This document shows, in pieces, positions 25,342-34,158 of a stretch of DNA of 64,000 bases. Source of the DNA: Actinobacteria bacterium UBA6100 (GTDB lineage: Bacteria > Actinomycetota > Coriobacteriia > Anaerosomatales > Anaerosomataceae). Under the pieces are notes generated by a model. That model saw only the letters and a program-made list of their open reading frames with translations, made no database searches and was not told the DNA's origin. Where the stretch lies: positions 277,651 to 341,650 of the forward strand of contig DIWS01000013.1 in assembly GCA_002423585.1 (NCBI GenBank). The letters run 5' to 3'. The translations under genes and the position numbers were made by a program. The number at the start of each line of letters is the position of its first letter. The first letter of the stretch is position 1.

Positions 25342-25946
25342 GCGGCACGGTGCGCAGGATCATGGTGATCCGCCATCCCGAGACGCTCGCCAACGTGGAG
25401 TCGCGCTACATCGGGCGGTCGGACTCGCCCATCTCGGCACGAGGCGAACGTCAGACAGCGTGGCTTGCGCGCACGGTCGAGAACTGGGGCGCCGACGAGG
25501 TCTTCTCATCCCCGCTGGGCCGGGCGCTCGATACCGCACGCGCCATAGCGCCCAAAGGCATCCCTGTGCGTGTCCTCGGGGAGCTGGGCGAGATCGACTT
25601 CGGTGTGGCCGAGGGTCTGACGTACGACGAGATCCGGGCGAAGGGCATACACCTGGAGTACGCCGGCGGTGGGCCGATCGCACCGGAGGGGGAGACCGGG
25701 CTTGCGTTCGACACGCGTGTGCGTGCGGCGGCGGATCTGATCGCCGAGGGGCCGGAGCGCAGCGTGGTGGTCACCCATGGCGGCGTCGTTCGGCGGCTGC
25801 TCGTTGCGTGGCTCGGCCTGCCCGTCGACCGGTCGTGGTGCTTCGCCGTACCCAACGCCGTGATGATGGTGGTGCGTATCGAGGACGGCGTCGGAATCCT
25901 CGAGAGCGTCACGCCGCCGCCGGACCTGAGCGAGGACCGCGCGTAG
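25338..25946 (+). CDS. Histidine phosphatase family protein, possible alpha-ribazole phosphatase
   Basis: A 202-aa phosphoglycerate-mutase-like phosphatase. The phosphohistidine motif reads RHPET (His13) where RHGET is usual, and the second catalytic His is in VVVTHGGVVRRLL. It is translationally coupled to cobS, so removal of phosphate from alpha-ribazole phosphate or adenosylcobalamin phosphate (CobC role) is plausible. The family is functionally broad, so the specific substrate is an inference from context. Confidence 0.65.
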   Translation: MSGTVRRIMVIRHPETLANVESRYIGRSDSPISARGERQTAWLARTVENWGADEVFSSPLGRALDTARAIAPKGIPVRVLGELGEIDFGVAEGLTYDEIRAKGIHLEYAGGGPIAPEGETGLAFDTRVRAAADLIAEGPERSVVVTHGGVVRRLLVAWLGLPVDRSWCFAVPNAVMMVVRIEDGVGILESVTPPPDLSEDRA

Positions 25947-25962
25947 GGTCCCGGGTGTGTGC

Positions 25963-25991
25963 TTGCGTGCGTGCGGGCGGTGCGGGACAAT
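25963..25991 (+). promoter_or_regulatory. Possible promoter of the hisC-aroF block
   Basis: TTGCGT and GACAAT lie 17 bp apart, with about 32 nt to the hisC-like start. The matches are moderate (3/6 and 4/6). Confidence 0.25.
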
Positions 25992-26023
25992 CCACGAACA
26001 CCCTTTGTCGGGAGGCGCTTGGG

Positions 26024-27124
26024 ATGGACTGGGACGGGATGATCCGCGAGGAGCTCGGCACGTTGGTGCCGTACGCCCCCGGGTTGCGTGAGGAGCAGGT
26101 GCGCGAGCGCTCCGGGCGCGATGACATCTGCAAGCTGTCCAGCAACGAGAGCCCGTTCGGCCCCTTCCCCGCGGCGATCGCCGCCATGGAGCGCGAGCTC
26201 GTGGGTCTCAACCGCTACCCCGAAGGCGCGTCCATCGCGCTGAGAGAACGGCTTGCGGCCATCCACAACGTACCGGTGTCACAGATCCTCGTGGGCAGTG
26301 GCAGCAACGAGTTGCTGCGCCTTGTGGCGCAGACGGTCCTTCGGCCGGGCGACGAGGTCGTCTACGCCTGGCCCTCGTTCGTCGTCTATCCGATGGCGAC
26401 GACGATGTTCGGCGGCGTGCACGTGAGGGTGCCGCTCGATGAGTCCGAGACCCACGACCTCGACGCGATGCTGGCGGCCATCACCGACCGCACCCGCATC
26501 GTCTTCCTGTGCAATCCCAACAACCCCACCGGCACCTACTACTCGACGGACGCGTTCGACCGCTTCCTCGAGCGGCTGCCCGAGCACGTCCTGCTGGTGC
26601 TGGACGAGGCGTACTTCGAGTTTGTCACCGCCGAGGACTACCCGAACGGCATGGACTACTTCGACGGGTCGCGCCCCATCGTGGTGTTGCGCACCTTCTC
26701 CAAGATCTACTCGCTCGCAGGCATCCGGGTCGGCTACGGATTTGCGCCGGAGCCGCTCGTTCACGCGGTGGACTGCATCCGCGAACCGTTCAACGTGAAT
26801 TCGGTGGCGCAGGCGGGTGCGCTCGCCTCGCTCGACGACGGAGTCGAGGTCATCAGGCGCCGCGCTGAGAACCAAGAACAGAAGACGTACCTGTATTCGG
26901 GCTTCGACCGGCTCGGCATCTCCTGGGTGCCGTCGGAGACGAACTTCGTCTGGATCAAGACGGAGCGGCCGGTCGAAGTGTTCGAGGCCCTGCTCGAGCA
27001 GGGCGTGATCGTCCGCGGGTTCGGCGCGACGCCGGCACTCAGAGTGGGTATCGGAACCGCAGAGGACTCGCGCAGGACGATCGAAGCGTTCGCGGCGGCC
27101 GTCGCCCGGCTCGGCAGGATCTAG
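26024..27124 (+). CDS. hisC: PLP-dependent aminotransferase, histidinol-phosphate/aromatic type
   Basis: Class II aminotransferase of 366 aa. KLSSNESPFGP at the N terminus, the FLCNPNNPTGTYYS motif, LVLDEAYFEF, and the PLP lysine in RTFSKIYSLAGIRVGYG are all HisC-like. GGGAGGCGCTTGGG precedes the ATG. No other his gene is nearby. Its neighbours make DAHP, arogenate/prephenate products and EPSP, so it may act on phenylpyruvate or hydroxyphenylpyruvate as well as on, or in place of, histidinol phosphate. Confidence 0.85.
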   Translation: MDWDGMIREELGTLVPYAPGLREEQVRERSGRDDICKLSSNESPFGPFPAAIAAMERELVGLNRYPEGASIALRERLAAIHNVPVSQILVGSGSNELLRLVAQTVLRPGDEVVYAWPSFVVYPMATTMFGGVHVRVPLDESETHDLDAMLAAITDRTRIVFLCNPNNPTGTYYSTDAFDRFLERLPEHVLLVLDEAYFEFVTAEDYPNGMDYFDGSRPIVVLRTFSKIYSLAGIRVGYGFAPEPLVHAVDCIREPFNVNSVAQAGALASLDDGVEVIRRRAENQEQKTYLYSGFDRLGISWVPSETNFVWIKTERPVEVFEALLEQGVIVRGFGATPALRVGIGTAEDSRRTIEAFAAAVARLGRI

Positions 27125-27137
27125 CTGCCGCAGTGAC

Positions 27138-27166
27138 GTGACGGCCGGACCGACCGGGACCGTCAC
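27138..27166 (+). other. Hairpin between hisC-like gene and aroF
   Basis: GTGACGG pairs with CCGTCAC, with an inner CCGG/CCGG pair. No U-run follows, so it is not a standard terminator. It sits in the 80-nt spacer before aroF and could be an mRNA stability or attenuation element. Confidence 0.3.
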
Positions 27167-27204
27167 ACGCGCGCGAGACCGCGCGCGAAAGGGGTGAAGA
27201 GGCC

Positions 27205-28230
27205 ATGCTCGTAATCATGCGCGACCACGCATCCGCCGACGACGTCCGGCACGTGGTCGATCTGCTCACCGAGGCGGGTGCCGAGGCGCATCTGTCGCAG
27301 GGTGAAGTGAAGACCATCATCGGCGTGATCGGTGACCGCGAGGTCATCTACTCGCTCGAGTTCGAAGGCCTGCCGGGTGTCGAGCAGGTCGTGCGCGTGC
27401 TCAAGCCGTTCAAACTGGTGAGCCGTGACTTTCAGCCGGAGGACACGGTGGTGCGGGTCGGTGCGACCGCGATCGGTGGGGGTGCGTTCGGCGTGATCGC
27501 CGGCCCGTGCTCGATCGAGAGCGAGGAGCAGATGCTCGCGACCGCACGCGGTGCCGCTGCAGCCGGCGCGACGATGCTCCGCGGAGGCGCGTACAAGCCC
27601 CGTTCGAGCCCGTACGCCTTCCAGGGCATGGGTGTAGAGGGTCTTCGGCTGCTGCGCGAAGCGGGCGATGCCGTCGGGCTCCCCGTGGTGACCGAGGTGC
27701 TCGACGTGCGCGACGCGGCCACGGTGGCGGAATACGCCGACATCCTCCAGGTCGGCGCGCGCAACATGCAGAACTTCATGATGCTCGATGAGCTTGGCAC
27801 GATGGACCGGCCGATCCTGCTCAAGCGTGGGCTCGCCGCCACCATCGAAGAACTGCTCTCGGCAGCCGAGTACATCCTCAAGGGCGGCAACCGCGATGTC
27901 ATCCTCTGCGAACGCGGCATCCGCACCTTCGAGACGTACACGCGTAACACGCTCGACCTTGCCGCGGTGGCGGCGCTGAAGTCGCTGACGCATCTGCCGG
28001 TGGTGGTGGATCCGTCGCACGCCACGGGGCGGCGTGAACTGATCGCCCCGATGTGCCGCGCGGGTATCGCCGCCGGCGCGGACGGACTCATGATCGAGGT
28101 GCATCCCGATCCCGAGCATGCCCGTTGCGACGGTCCGCAGTCGCTCACCCCCGGCGACTTCGCGACGCTGATGACCGATCTGGGCCCGCGAGTGGCGCTC
28201 GAGGGCAAGCGGATGGGAGTGGTGTCGTGA
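27205..28230 (+). CDS. aroF: 3-deoxy-7-phosphoheptulonate (DAHP) synthase, type I-beta
   Basis: First enzyme of the shikimate pathway: phosphoenolpyruvate plus erythrose-4-phosphate to DAHP. The 341-aa sequence starts with a ferredoxin-like regulatory domain (about 1-70), as in Thermotoga-type enzymes, followed by the barrel with IAGPCSIES, GGAYKPRSSPYAFQG, LLKRG, VDPSHATGRR and EVHPDPE. The N-terminal domain is the known site of Tyr/Phe feedback in relatives. AAGGGGTGAAGAGG precedes the ATG. Overlaps tyrA by 4 nt. Confidence 0.93.
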   Translation: MLVIMRDHASADDVRHVVDLLTEAGAEAHLSQGEVKTIIGVIGDREVIYSLEFEGLPGVEQVVRVLKPFKLVSRDFQPEDTVVRVGATAIGGGAFGVIAGPCSIESEEQMLATARGAAAAGATMLRGGAYKPRSSPYAFQGMGVEGLRLLREAGDAVGLPVVTEVLDVRDAATVAEYADILQVGARNMQNFMMLDELGTMDRPILLKRGLAATIEELLSAAEYILKGGNRDVILCERGIRTFETYTRNTLDLAAVAALKSLTHLPVVVDPSHATGRRELIAPMCRAGIAAGADGLMIEVHPDPEHARCDGPQSLTPGDFATLMTDLGPRVALEGKRMGVVS

Positions 28231-29357
28231 CGGTGCAGCGGCTCACGGTGGTGGGACTCGGCCTCATCGGCGGCTCGGTGGCCGCGGCGGCGCGCCGGGC
28301 GGGCGTGCGGCGTGTGCGCGCGGTGGACCCCGATCCCGAGACGCTCGGCTTTGCGGTGGCGGAACACCTTGCCGACGAAGCGCTCGATCCCGACGCTGCG
28401 GCTGCGGCCGGATGGTTCCGCGGGGATGCGGCCGACCTGATCGTCCTCGGCACGCCGGTCGCCCTCACCTCCGGGTGGCTCACGCGTCTCGCCGGGGAGG
28501 GCTACACCGGTGTGGTCACCGACGTCGCCTCAACCAAGAGCGCGGTCGTGCACGCCGCCGAGAGCGCGGGCGGGGCGTACCGGTTCGTCGGCGGGCATCC
28601 CATGGCAGGCTCGGAGCGCAGCGGTGTCACGGCGGCCTCGGCGACGCTCTTCGACGGCGCCTATTACATCCTCACGCCCACGGAGACCACGGACATGGAC
28701 GCGTATCGCACGGTGCACGCGTTCATCGCCTCCCTCGGCGCGCGTGTGGTCTCGGTGGATGCGTCGGCACACGACGAGGCGGTGGCGATCGTGAGCCACG
28801 TCCCGCACGTGGCCGCCGCGGCTCTGGTGGAGTTGGCGAACAGCCGTGCAGAGCAGGCGGGCGCCGATCTGCTGCGCCTGGCCGCCGGTGGCTTCAAGGA
28901 CATGACGCGCATCGCGGCGGGCTCGCCCGACCTGTGGACGGGCATCTGCCTGGACAACGCCCCGGCGGTGATCGCCGGTATCGACGGACTCGAGAGCGTG
29001 CTCGCGGACTTCCGCCGCTCGGTGGAGGCGGGTGACGCCGATGCGGTGCGCGCGTGGCTGGCCGGCGCCGCCGACGTGCGTCGCGCGCTGCCCGCGCAGT
29101 GGGTGCCCGCCACGGCGCGCCTGCGGCAGCTGACGGTGCCGGTGAGCGACCGCCCGGGCGTGGTGGGTATCGTCACCACGGCAGTGAGCCGCGCAGGCTG
29201 CAACATCGAGGACATCGAGATCGACCACCAGTCGGAGGACAGCGCCGTGCTCCGGCTCGTGCTCACCGACGAGGGCGATGCCGATGCACTGATGGCGGAC
29301 CTCGCCTCACGCGGCTTCGCGCCGCAGTTGCGCGCGCTGGAGGAGGGGGAGGACTGA
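28227..29357 (+). CDS. tyrA: Prephenate (or arogenate) dehydrogenase with ACT domain
   Basis: Makes hydroxyphenylpyruvate or tyrosine. The 376-aa protein has the NAD fold VGLGLIGGS at the start, the GGHPMAGSERSGV active-site motif and a helical dimerisation region. A C-terminal ACT domain (about 300-370, beginning RLRQLTVPVSDRPGVVG) probably senses tyrosine. GTG start. Its place between aroF and aroA fits an aromatic-amino-acid operon. Confidence 0.92.
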   Translation: MTVQRLTVVGLGLIGGSVAAAARRAGVRRVRAVDPDPETLGFAVAEHLADEALDPDAAAAAGWFRGDAADLIVLGTPVALTSGWLTRLAGEGYTGVVTDVASTKSAVVHAAESAGGAYRFVGGHPMAGSERSGVTAASATLFDGAYYILTPTETTDMDAYRTVHAFIASLGARVVSVDASAHDEAVAIVSHVPHVAAAALVELANSRAEQAGADLLRLAAGGFKDMTRIAAGSPDLWTGICLDNAPAVIAGIDGLESVLADFRRSVEAGDADAVRAWLAGAADVRRALPAQWVPATARLRQLTVPVSDRPGVVGIVTTAVSRAGCNIEDIEIDHQSEDSAVLRLVLTDEGDADALMADLASRGFAPQLRALEEGED

Positions 29358-30679
29358 TGGACGTCAGAGTCACGCACGCCACTGCGAAGCTCGACGGGAC
29401 GGTGCACATACCGGCCGACAAGTCGATGTCGCACCGGGCCGTAATGTTCGCCGCCGCTGCCGAGGGCACGTCGCAGGTGAACGGCGCGTTGGGAAGCGAT
29501 GACGTGCGCTCCACGATCGCGGCCGTGCAGGCGCTGGGCGCCGAGGTTGGGATCGTCCGAGACGCCGAGGACGGTCTGTTCCTCGGCGTCACCGGGTGGG
29601 GCGTGCGTGGGCCCCGGCAGCCCTCCGCGCCCATCGACTGCGGCAACTCCGGCACCACCGCGCGCCTCCTGATGGGACTCGTGGCGGGCTGGCCGATCGA
29701 GGTCACGTTCACCGGGGACGCCTCGCTCTCCGGTCGTCCGATGCTCCGGATCGCGGATCCGCTCCGCGCGATGGGCGCGACCGTGGATACCGCCGAAGGT
29801 GGCACGCTGCCGGTGCGCGTCCATGGCGGCGGTCTGCGGCCGATCGAGTACGTGTCGCCGGTGGCGAGCGCGCAGGTGAAGTCTGCGGTTCTGCTGGCGG
29901 GGCTGCAGGCCTCCGGGTGCACGGTGGTGATCGAGCCGGCGAAGAGCAGGGATCACACCGAGCGCATGCTGCCCGCGTTCGGCGTGCCGGTCGAGGCGGA
30001 GCGCGGGTCGCTCACGGTGTCTGTCACGGGTCCGGTCGTGCCGTCGGCGTGCGACTTCTTCGTTCCGGCCGACCCGTCTTCGGCGGCGTTCTTCACCGTT
30101 GCCGGAGTGCTCGTCCCCAACAGCCGGGTGATCGCTCCGCGTGTGTCGCTCAATCCCACGCGCGCGGGATTCGTGCGGGTGCTCGAGCGGATGGGAGCGC
30201 GCATCCGTGTCGACGACTTGGCGCCGCTCGGCACCGAGGAGGCGGCGAGCCTGCAGGCGTGGTACTCGGAGGGTATGAGCGCGACCACGATCGAACCGGC
30301 GGAGGTGCCGAGTCTCATCGACGAGGTGCCGATCGTCGCGCTGGCCGCCACGCAGGCCGCCGGCACGACCCGCTTCGAGGGCGTCGGCGAACTCCGCGTG
30401 AAGGAGAGTGATCGCCTCGAGGCGGTACGTGCGGGTCTTGAGGCATTCGGGGCCGATGTGCGCGCGGGTGAGGACTGGCTCGAGGTGAGTGGCCCGACGC
30501 CGCTTGCGGGGTGCACGGTGCCCTCGCTGGCCGACCACAGGCTCGCCATGACATGGATCATCGCCGGGCTGATCGCCCAGGGCGAGACGGTGGTCGAGGG
30601 TGCGGATGCGGTCGGCGTGTCGTACCCGGCGTTCGTGGAGCACCTGCAGCGTCTCGGCGCACCCGTGGAGTGGGCATAG
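29357..30679 (+). CDS. aroA: 3-phosphoshikimate 1-carboxyvinyltransferase (EPSP synthase)
   Basis: Adds the enolpyruvyl group to shikimate-3-phosphate. The 440-aa protein shows ADKSMSHRAVM, the family motif CGNSGTTARLLMG, SRDHTERML, and the RVKESDRLEAV loop, with the catalytic Asp in LIDEVPIVALAA. ATG overlaps the tyrA stop. After the SDRP-free loop GNSGTT the residue pattern is that of class I or II alike, so glyphosate sensitivity class is not assigned. Confidence 0.94.
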   Translation: MDVRVTHATAKLDGTVHIPADKSMSHRAVMFAAAAEGTSQVNGALGSDDVRSTIAAVQALGAEVGIVRDAEDGLFLGVTGWGVRGPRQPSAPIDCGNSGTTARLLMGLVAGWPIEVTFTGDASLSGRPMLRIADPLRAMGATVDTAEGGTLPVRVHGGGLRPIEYVSPVASAQVKSAVLLAGLQASGCTVVIEPAKSRDHTERMLPAFGVPVEAERGSLTVSVTGPVVPSACDFFVPADPSSAAFFTVAGVLVPNSRVIAPRVSLNPTRAGFVRVLERMGARIRVDDLAPLGTEEAASLQAWYSEGMSATTIEPAEVPSLIDEVPIVALAATQAAGTTRFEGVGELRVKESDRLEAVRAGLEAFGADVRAGEDWLEVSGPTPLAGCTVPSLADHRLAMTWIIAGLIAQGETVVEGADAVGVSYPAFVEHLQRLGAPVEWA

Positions 30680-30726
30680 CGCGTGCTAGAATCCCCTTGC
30701 TGTCCACCAGAATCAGGAGATACGGC

Positions 30727-31395
30727 GTGATCATCGCAATCGACGGTCCGGCTGCCAGCGGGAAGTCCACTGTGGCCAAGGCCGTGGCCCGCAGACTCGG
30801 TATCCGTCACCTCGATACCGGCGCGATGTATCGCGCGGTCACGTGGTTGGCGCTCGAGGCCGACGTCCCGCTCGACGACCATGTGGCGCTGACGGCACTC
30901 GCCGAGGCAAACCCGGTCTCCTTCGACTATGCCGAGAATGCGCCGATCGCCACGGCGGTGCGGATCGCAGGCTCCGACGTCACCGCCGCCGTGCGCTATC
31001 CGGTGGTCGATGCCAACGTGAGCGCCGTCTCGGCCGTGCCCGGCGTCCGCGCGGCGCTCGTCCGCCAGCAGAGACAGTTGGCGGACCGGCGCGACACGGT
31101 CGCCGAGGGGCGTGACATCGGCACGGTGGTCTTCCCTCACGCGGAAGTGAAGGTGTTCCTCACCGCCACGCCCGAGGAGCGCGCCCGGCGGCGGCAGATC
31201 GACCTCGCCAACCAGGGACACACCGTAGACCAGGGCGAGGTGCAGGCCCGGCTGGAACGGCGCGACACGTACGACTCCACCCGTGAGGTGAGCCCGCTCG
31301 AAGCGGCGCCCGACGCCGAGCTCCTGGACACCACGGGCCTGTCCATCGAGCAGGTGGTGGACGGCATCGTCGAGCGCGTGGAGGCCGCACGATGA
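30727..31395 (+). CDS. cmk: Cytidylate kinase
   Basis: Phosphorylates (d)CMP. The 222-aa protein has Walker A DGPAASGKST near residues 5-14, the LDTGAMYRAVTWLAL NMP-binding motif and EGRDIGTVVFP. GTG start after AATCAGGAGAT, about 47 nt after aroA; a TAGAAT box at 30687-30692 is a possible promoter. The aroA-cmk-plsC-ispH-der order is common in actinobacteria and clostridia. Confidence 0.92.
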   Translation: MIIAIDGPAASGKSTVAKAVARRLGIRHLDTGAMYRAVTWLALEADVPLDDHVALTALAEANPVSFDYAENAPIATAVRIAGSDVTAAVRYPVVDANVSAVSAVPGVRAALVRQQRQLADRRDTVAEGRDIGTVVFPHAEVKVFLTATPEERARRRQIDLANQGHTVDQGEVQARLERRDTYDSTREVSPLEAAPDAELLDTTGLSIEQVVDGIVERVEAAR

Positions 31396-32033
31396 AGTAC
31401 GCCCTCCTCCCGCGGTTTGTTCGGGCCACCCTCGGTCGACTGTTGCGGCTCCTGTACCGCACCCGGCTCTCGGGTGCCGAGAACATCCCTCCGGGCGGTG
31501 CGTTGCTCGCCGGGAATCATGTGTCGTATCTCGACCCGATGCTCATGTGGTGCGCCTCGCCCCGGCCGGTCCACTTCATGGCCAAGCGCGAATTGTGGGA
31601 CTCGAAGTTCATCGCCTGGCTGCTTCCGCGGCTCTGGGGCTTTCCGGTGAACCGCGGTGAGCCCGACCGCACGGCGATCACCACGGCCACGGATCTGCTC
31701 AAGGCGGGCGAATTGGTTGGCGTCTTCCCCGAGGGCGGTCGTGCCGAAGAGGGCGACGCGGCGCTGCGGGAGGCGCAGGGCGGAGCGGCGTTCATCGCGC
31801 TGAGGGCCGATGTGCCGATCGTCCCGGTGGCGTTCGTCGGTACCGAAAAGGCGTGGCCGAAAGGGGCGAAGCTGCCCCGGCTGGTGCGCACCTACATCAG
31901 GATCGGTGCGCCGGTGCTCCCGTCGGCGGTGTTGCCCGAGGGCGGCAGAAAGGAGCGCGTGAGTGCGCTCACGACGCTCGTGATGGAACGCATCGCACAT
32001 GAGCTCGAACTCGCCAGAAGGGCGGTCGCATGA
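31392..32033 (+). CDS. plsC: 1-acyl-sn-glycerol-3-phosphate acyltransferase
   Basis: Membrane-associated acyltransferase of phosphatidic acid synthesis, 213 aa. The HX4D motif is GNHVSYLDPML and the second block is VFPEGGRAEEGD (FPEG type). ATG overlaps the cmk stop, and its 3' end overlaps ispH. plsY and gpsA a few genes on give a consistent phospholipid block. Confidence 0.9.
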   Translation: MKYALLPRFVRATLGRLLRLLYRTRLSGAENIPPGGALLAGNHVSYLDPMLMWCASPRPVHFMAKRELWDSKFIAWLLPRLWGFPVNRGEPDRTAITTATDLLKAGELVGVFPEGGRAEEGDAALREAQGGAAFIALRADVPIVPVAFVGTEKAWPKGAKLPRLVRTYIRIGAPVLPSAVLPEGGRKERVSALTTLVMERIAHELELARRAVA

Positions 32034-32872
32034 AGGTCATCGTGGCACGTCACGCGGGCGTCTGCTACGGCGTCGAGCGCGCACTGAAGTTGGCCGGCGA
32101 AGCCGCCTCGGCAGGGGGTTCCGTGGCCACGCTCGGCCCGCTGATCCACAATCCTCAGGCGGTCGCGGCACTCCAGGAGCGGGGAGTGGGTGTCGCGTCC
32201 ACGCTCGACGACGTGTCTGCCGGCACGCTCATCATCCGGTCGCACGGCGTCGATCCTGCGGTGATCGTTGAGGCCGAGAGCCGTGGCCTGGACGTCATCG
32301 ACGCCACGTGCCCGTTCGTGAGCGCGGCCCACACGTGCGCCGCCGATCTGGCGGCGGCAGGCTACGCCGTGGTCATCGTGGGGGAGTCGGACCACCCCGA
32401 GGTGGAGGGGATCCTCGCACACGCCGGCGGTTCGGCTCTCATCGTGCAGCATGCGAGCGACCTGCCCGCGCGACTGCCGGGCCGCAAGGTCGGCGTGGTC
32501 GTGCAGACGACGCAGCCGCCCGCGGTGCTCCAGGAGGTCGTGGCGGCGCTGCTGCCGCGCGTTTCGGAGCTTCGTGTCTGCAACACGATATGCAGCGCGA
32601 CGGCCAAGCGCCAGGCCTCAGCGGCGGAGCTTGCCGAGACGGTGGACGTGATCGTGGTCGTGGGCGGCCACAACTCCGGCAACACCACGCGCCTGGCGGA
32701 GATCTGCCTGGCCCGCAATCCGCGCACGCATCATGTGGAGACATCCGAGGAGCTCGACGAGTCGTGGTTCCGCGATGCCGAAGTGGTGGGCGTCACCGCC
32801 GGCGCGTCGACACCCGACGAGCAGATCCGCGGCGTGATCGACGCCATCGAGGCGCTCGCCGCGGATGACTGA
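32030..32872 (+). CDS. ispH: 4-hydroxy-3-methylbut-2-enyl diphosphate reductase
   Basis: Last step of the MEP isoprenoid pathway, a 4Fe-4S enzyme of 280 aa. The three cluster cysteines are in HAGVCYGVERAL, DATCPFVSAAH and VCNTICSAT. The TXXE-type catalytic region (VVQTTQPP) is also visible. No S1 domain is fused at the C terminus, unlike some clostridial forms. Coupled by overlap to plsC and to the radical SAM gene. Confidence 0.93.
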   Translation: MKVIVARHAGVCYGVERALKLAGEAASAGGSVATLGPLIHNPQAVAALQERGVGVASTLDDVSAGTLIIRSHGVDPAVIVEAESRGLDVIDATCPFVSAAHTCAADLAAAGYAVVIVGESDHPEVEGILAHAGGSALIVQHASDLPARLPGRKVGVVVQTTQPPAVLQEVVAALLPRVSELRVCNTICSATAKRQASAAELAETVDVIVVVGGHNSGNTTRLAEICLARNPRTHHVETSEELDESWFRDAEVVGVTAGASTPDEQIRGVIDAIEALAADD

Positions 32873-34142
32873 GCCTGTGTCCACCGGCGGCATCGTAGGC
32901 GCGGTCGATGCAGGCGCCGCACGCCGTGCCGGGCTGCTCGTCGGCGATCGGGTGCTCACGATCGACGGCCAGCCGCTCCGTGACGTCATCGACTGGTGGT
33001 GGATGAGCGACGAATCGTCGTTCACTCTCACACTCGAGCGTGAGGGTGTGCAGCGCGAGCTCGTCATCGACCGCCGTCCGGGCGAGCCGCTCGGCGTGAC
33101 CTTCACCGAGACGCTCTTCACGCCCATCCGCGAGTGCGACAACGCGTGTGCGTTCTGTTTCGTGTCCGAGCTGCCGTCCGGGCTCCGCTCCGCACTGTAC
33201 GTCCGGGACGACGACTTCCGGCTCTCGTTCCTCTCGGGCAACTTCGTCACGCTCACCAACGCGACCGATGCCGATGTCTCCCGCATCCTCGGCCAGCACC
33301 TGTCGCCGCTCCACGTATCGGTGCATGCCGTCGATCCTGCGGTGCGCGCGCGCCTGATCTGCCCCACGGTGGAGGATCGCGCGCTCGAGGTGCTCGACAC
33401 GCTCCTGGGCGGCGGGATCGAAGTGCACGTGCAGGTCGTCCTCGTTCCCGGCGTGAACGATGGCGAGGTCCTCGATGAGACGCTCGCCTATCTCGCCGAG
33501 CGCGAAGGCGTGCTCTCCGTCGGAACGGTGCCGATGGGCTACACGGCGCACCAGACGCGCTTCACCGGTTCGTACACCACCGGGACCGCACGCGCGGTGC
33601 TGGCGCTGATCTCACCCTGGCAGCAGCGGATGCGCGCCGAGCGAGGTGTCGGTTGGGTCTATCCGGCCGATGAGTTGTACCTGCTTGCGGACGAGGGGCT
33701 GCCTCCGGCGGAGGCCTACGACGACTTCCCGCAGTTCGAGAACGGCATCGGGATGACGAGCGCATTCATCGACGAGTTCCGTGTGCCGGAGGGTGCCGTC
33801 TGCCGTCCGTCCACCATCGTGACCGGCGAGCTGTTCGCGCCCGTTCTGCGCGGCGTGCTCGACGGGGCCGGGTGGACCGACGTCCGCGTGCTCGCCGTGC
33901 CCAACCGGCTCTTCGGCGGGAACGTGGCCGTGACCGGGCTGTTGTGTGGCGCCGATATCATCGAGGCTGTGGCGTGTGACCCGCACGCGGGTACGTACCT
34001 CGTACCTGACGTTGTAGTAAACTCCGACGGGCTGCTGCTCGACGACGTACCGTCGCGCGATGTCGCGTGCCGTGCCGGGGCCGAAGTCCGGTTCATCGGC
34101 AGCGACGCGGCAGGCCTCATCGACGCGCTCACCGCCGGCTAA
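32865..34142 (+). CDS. DUF512 radical SAM protein with N-terminal PDZ-like domain
   Basis: A 425-aa protein. Residues about 5-75 form a PDZ-like domain (GIVGAVDAGAARRAGLLVGD). A radical SAM-like motif C-x3-C-x2-C (ECDNACAFCF) follows, then the DUF512 C-terminal region with further conserved blocks (TVPMGYTAHQTRF, YPADELYLLA). This family is regularly found next to der, as here, but its reaction is unknown. ATG overlaps the ispH stop. Confidence 0.85.
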   Translation: MTEPVSTGGIVGAVDAGAARRAGLLVGDRVLTIDGQPLRDVIDWWWMSDESSFTLTLEREGVQRELVIDRRPGEPLGVTFTETLFTPIRECDNACAFCFVSELPSGLRSALYVRDDDFRLSFLSGNFVTLTNATDADVSRILGQHLSPLHVSVHAVDPAVRARLICPTVEDRALEVLDTLLGGGIEVHVQVVLVPGVNDGEVLDETLAYLAEREGVLSVGTVPMGYTAHQTRFTGSYTTGTARAVLALISPWQQRMRAERGVGWVYPADELYLLADEGLPPAEAYDDFPQFENGIGMTSAFIDEFRVPEGAVCRPSTIVTGELFAPVLRGVLDGAGWTDVRVLAVPNRLFGGNVAVTGLLCGADIIEAVACDPHAGTYLVPDVVVNSDGLLLDDVPSRDVACRAGAEVRFIGSDAAGLIDALTAG

Positions 34143-34158
34143 GGACGGTCACAGACCC

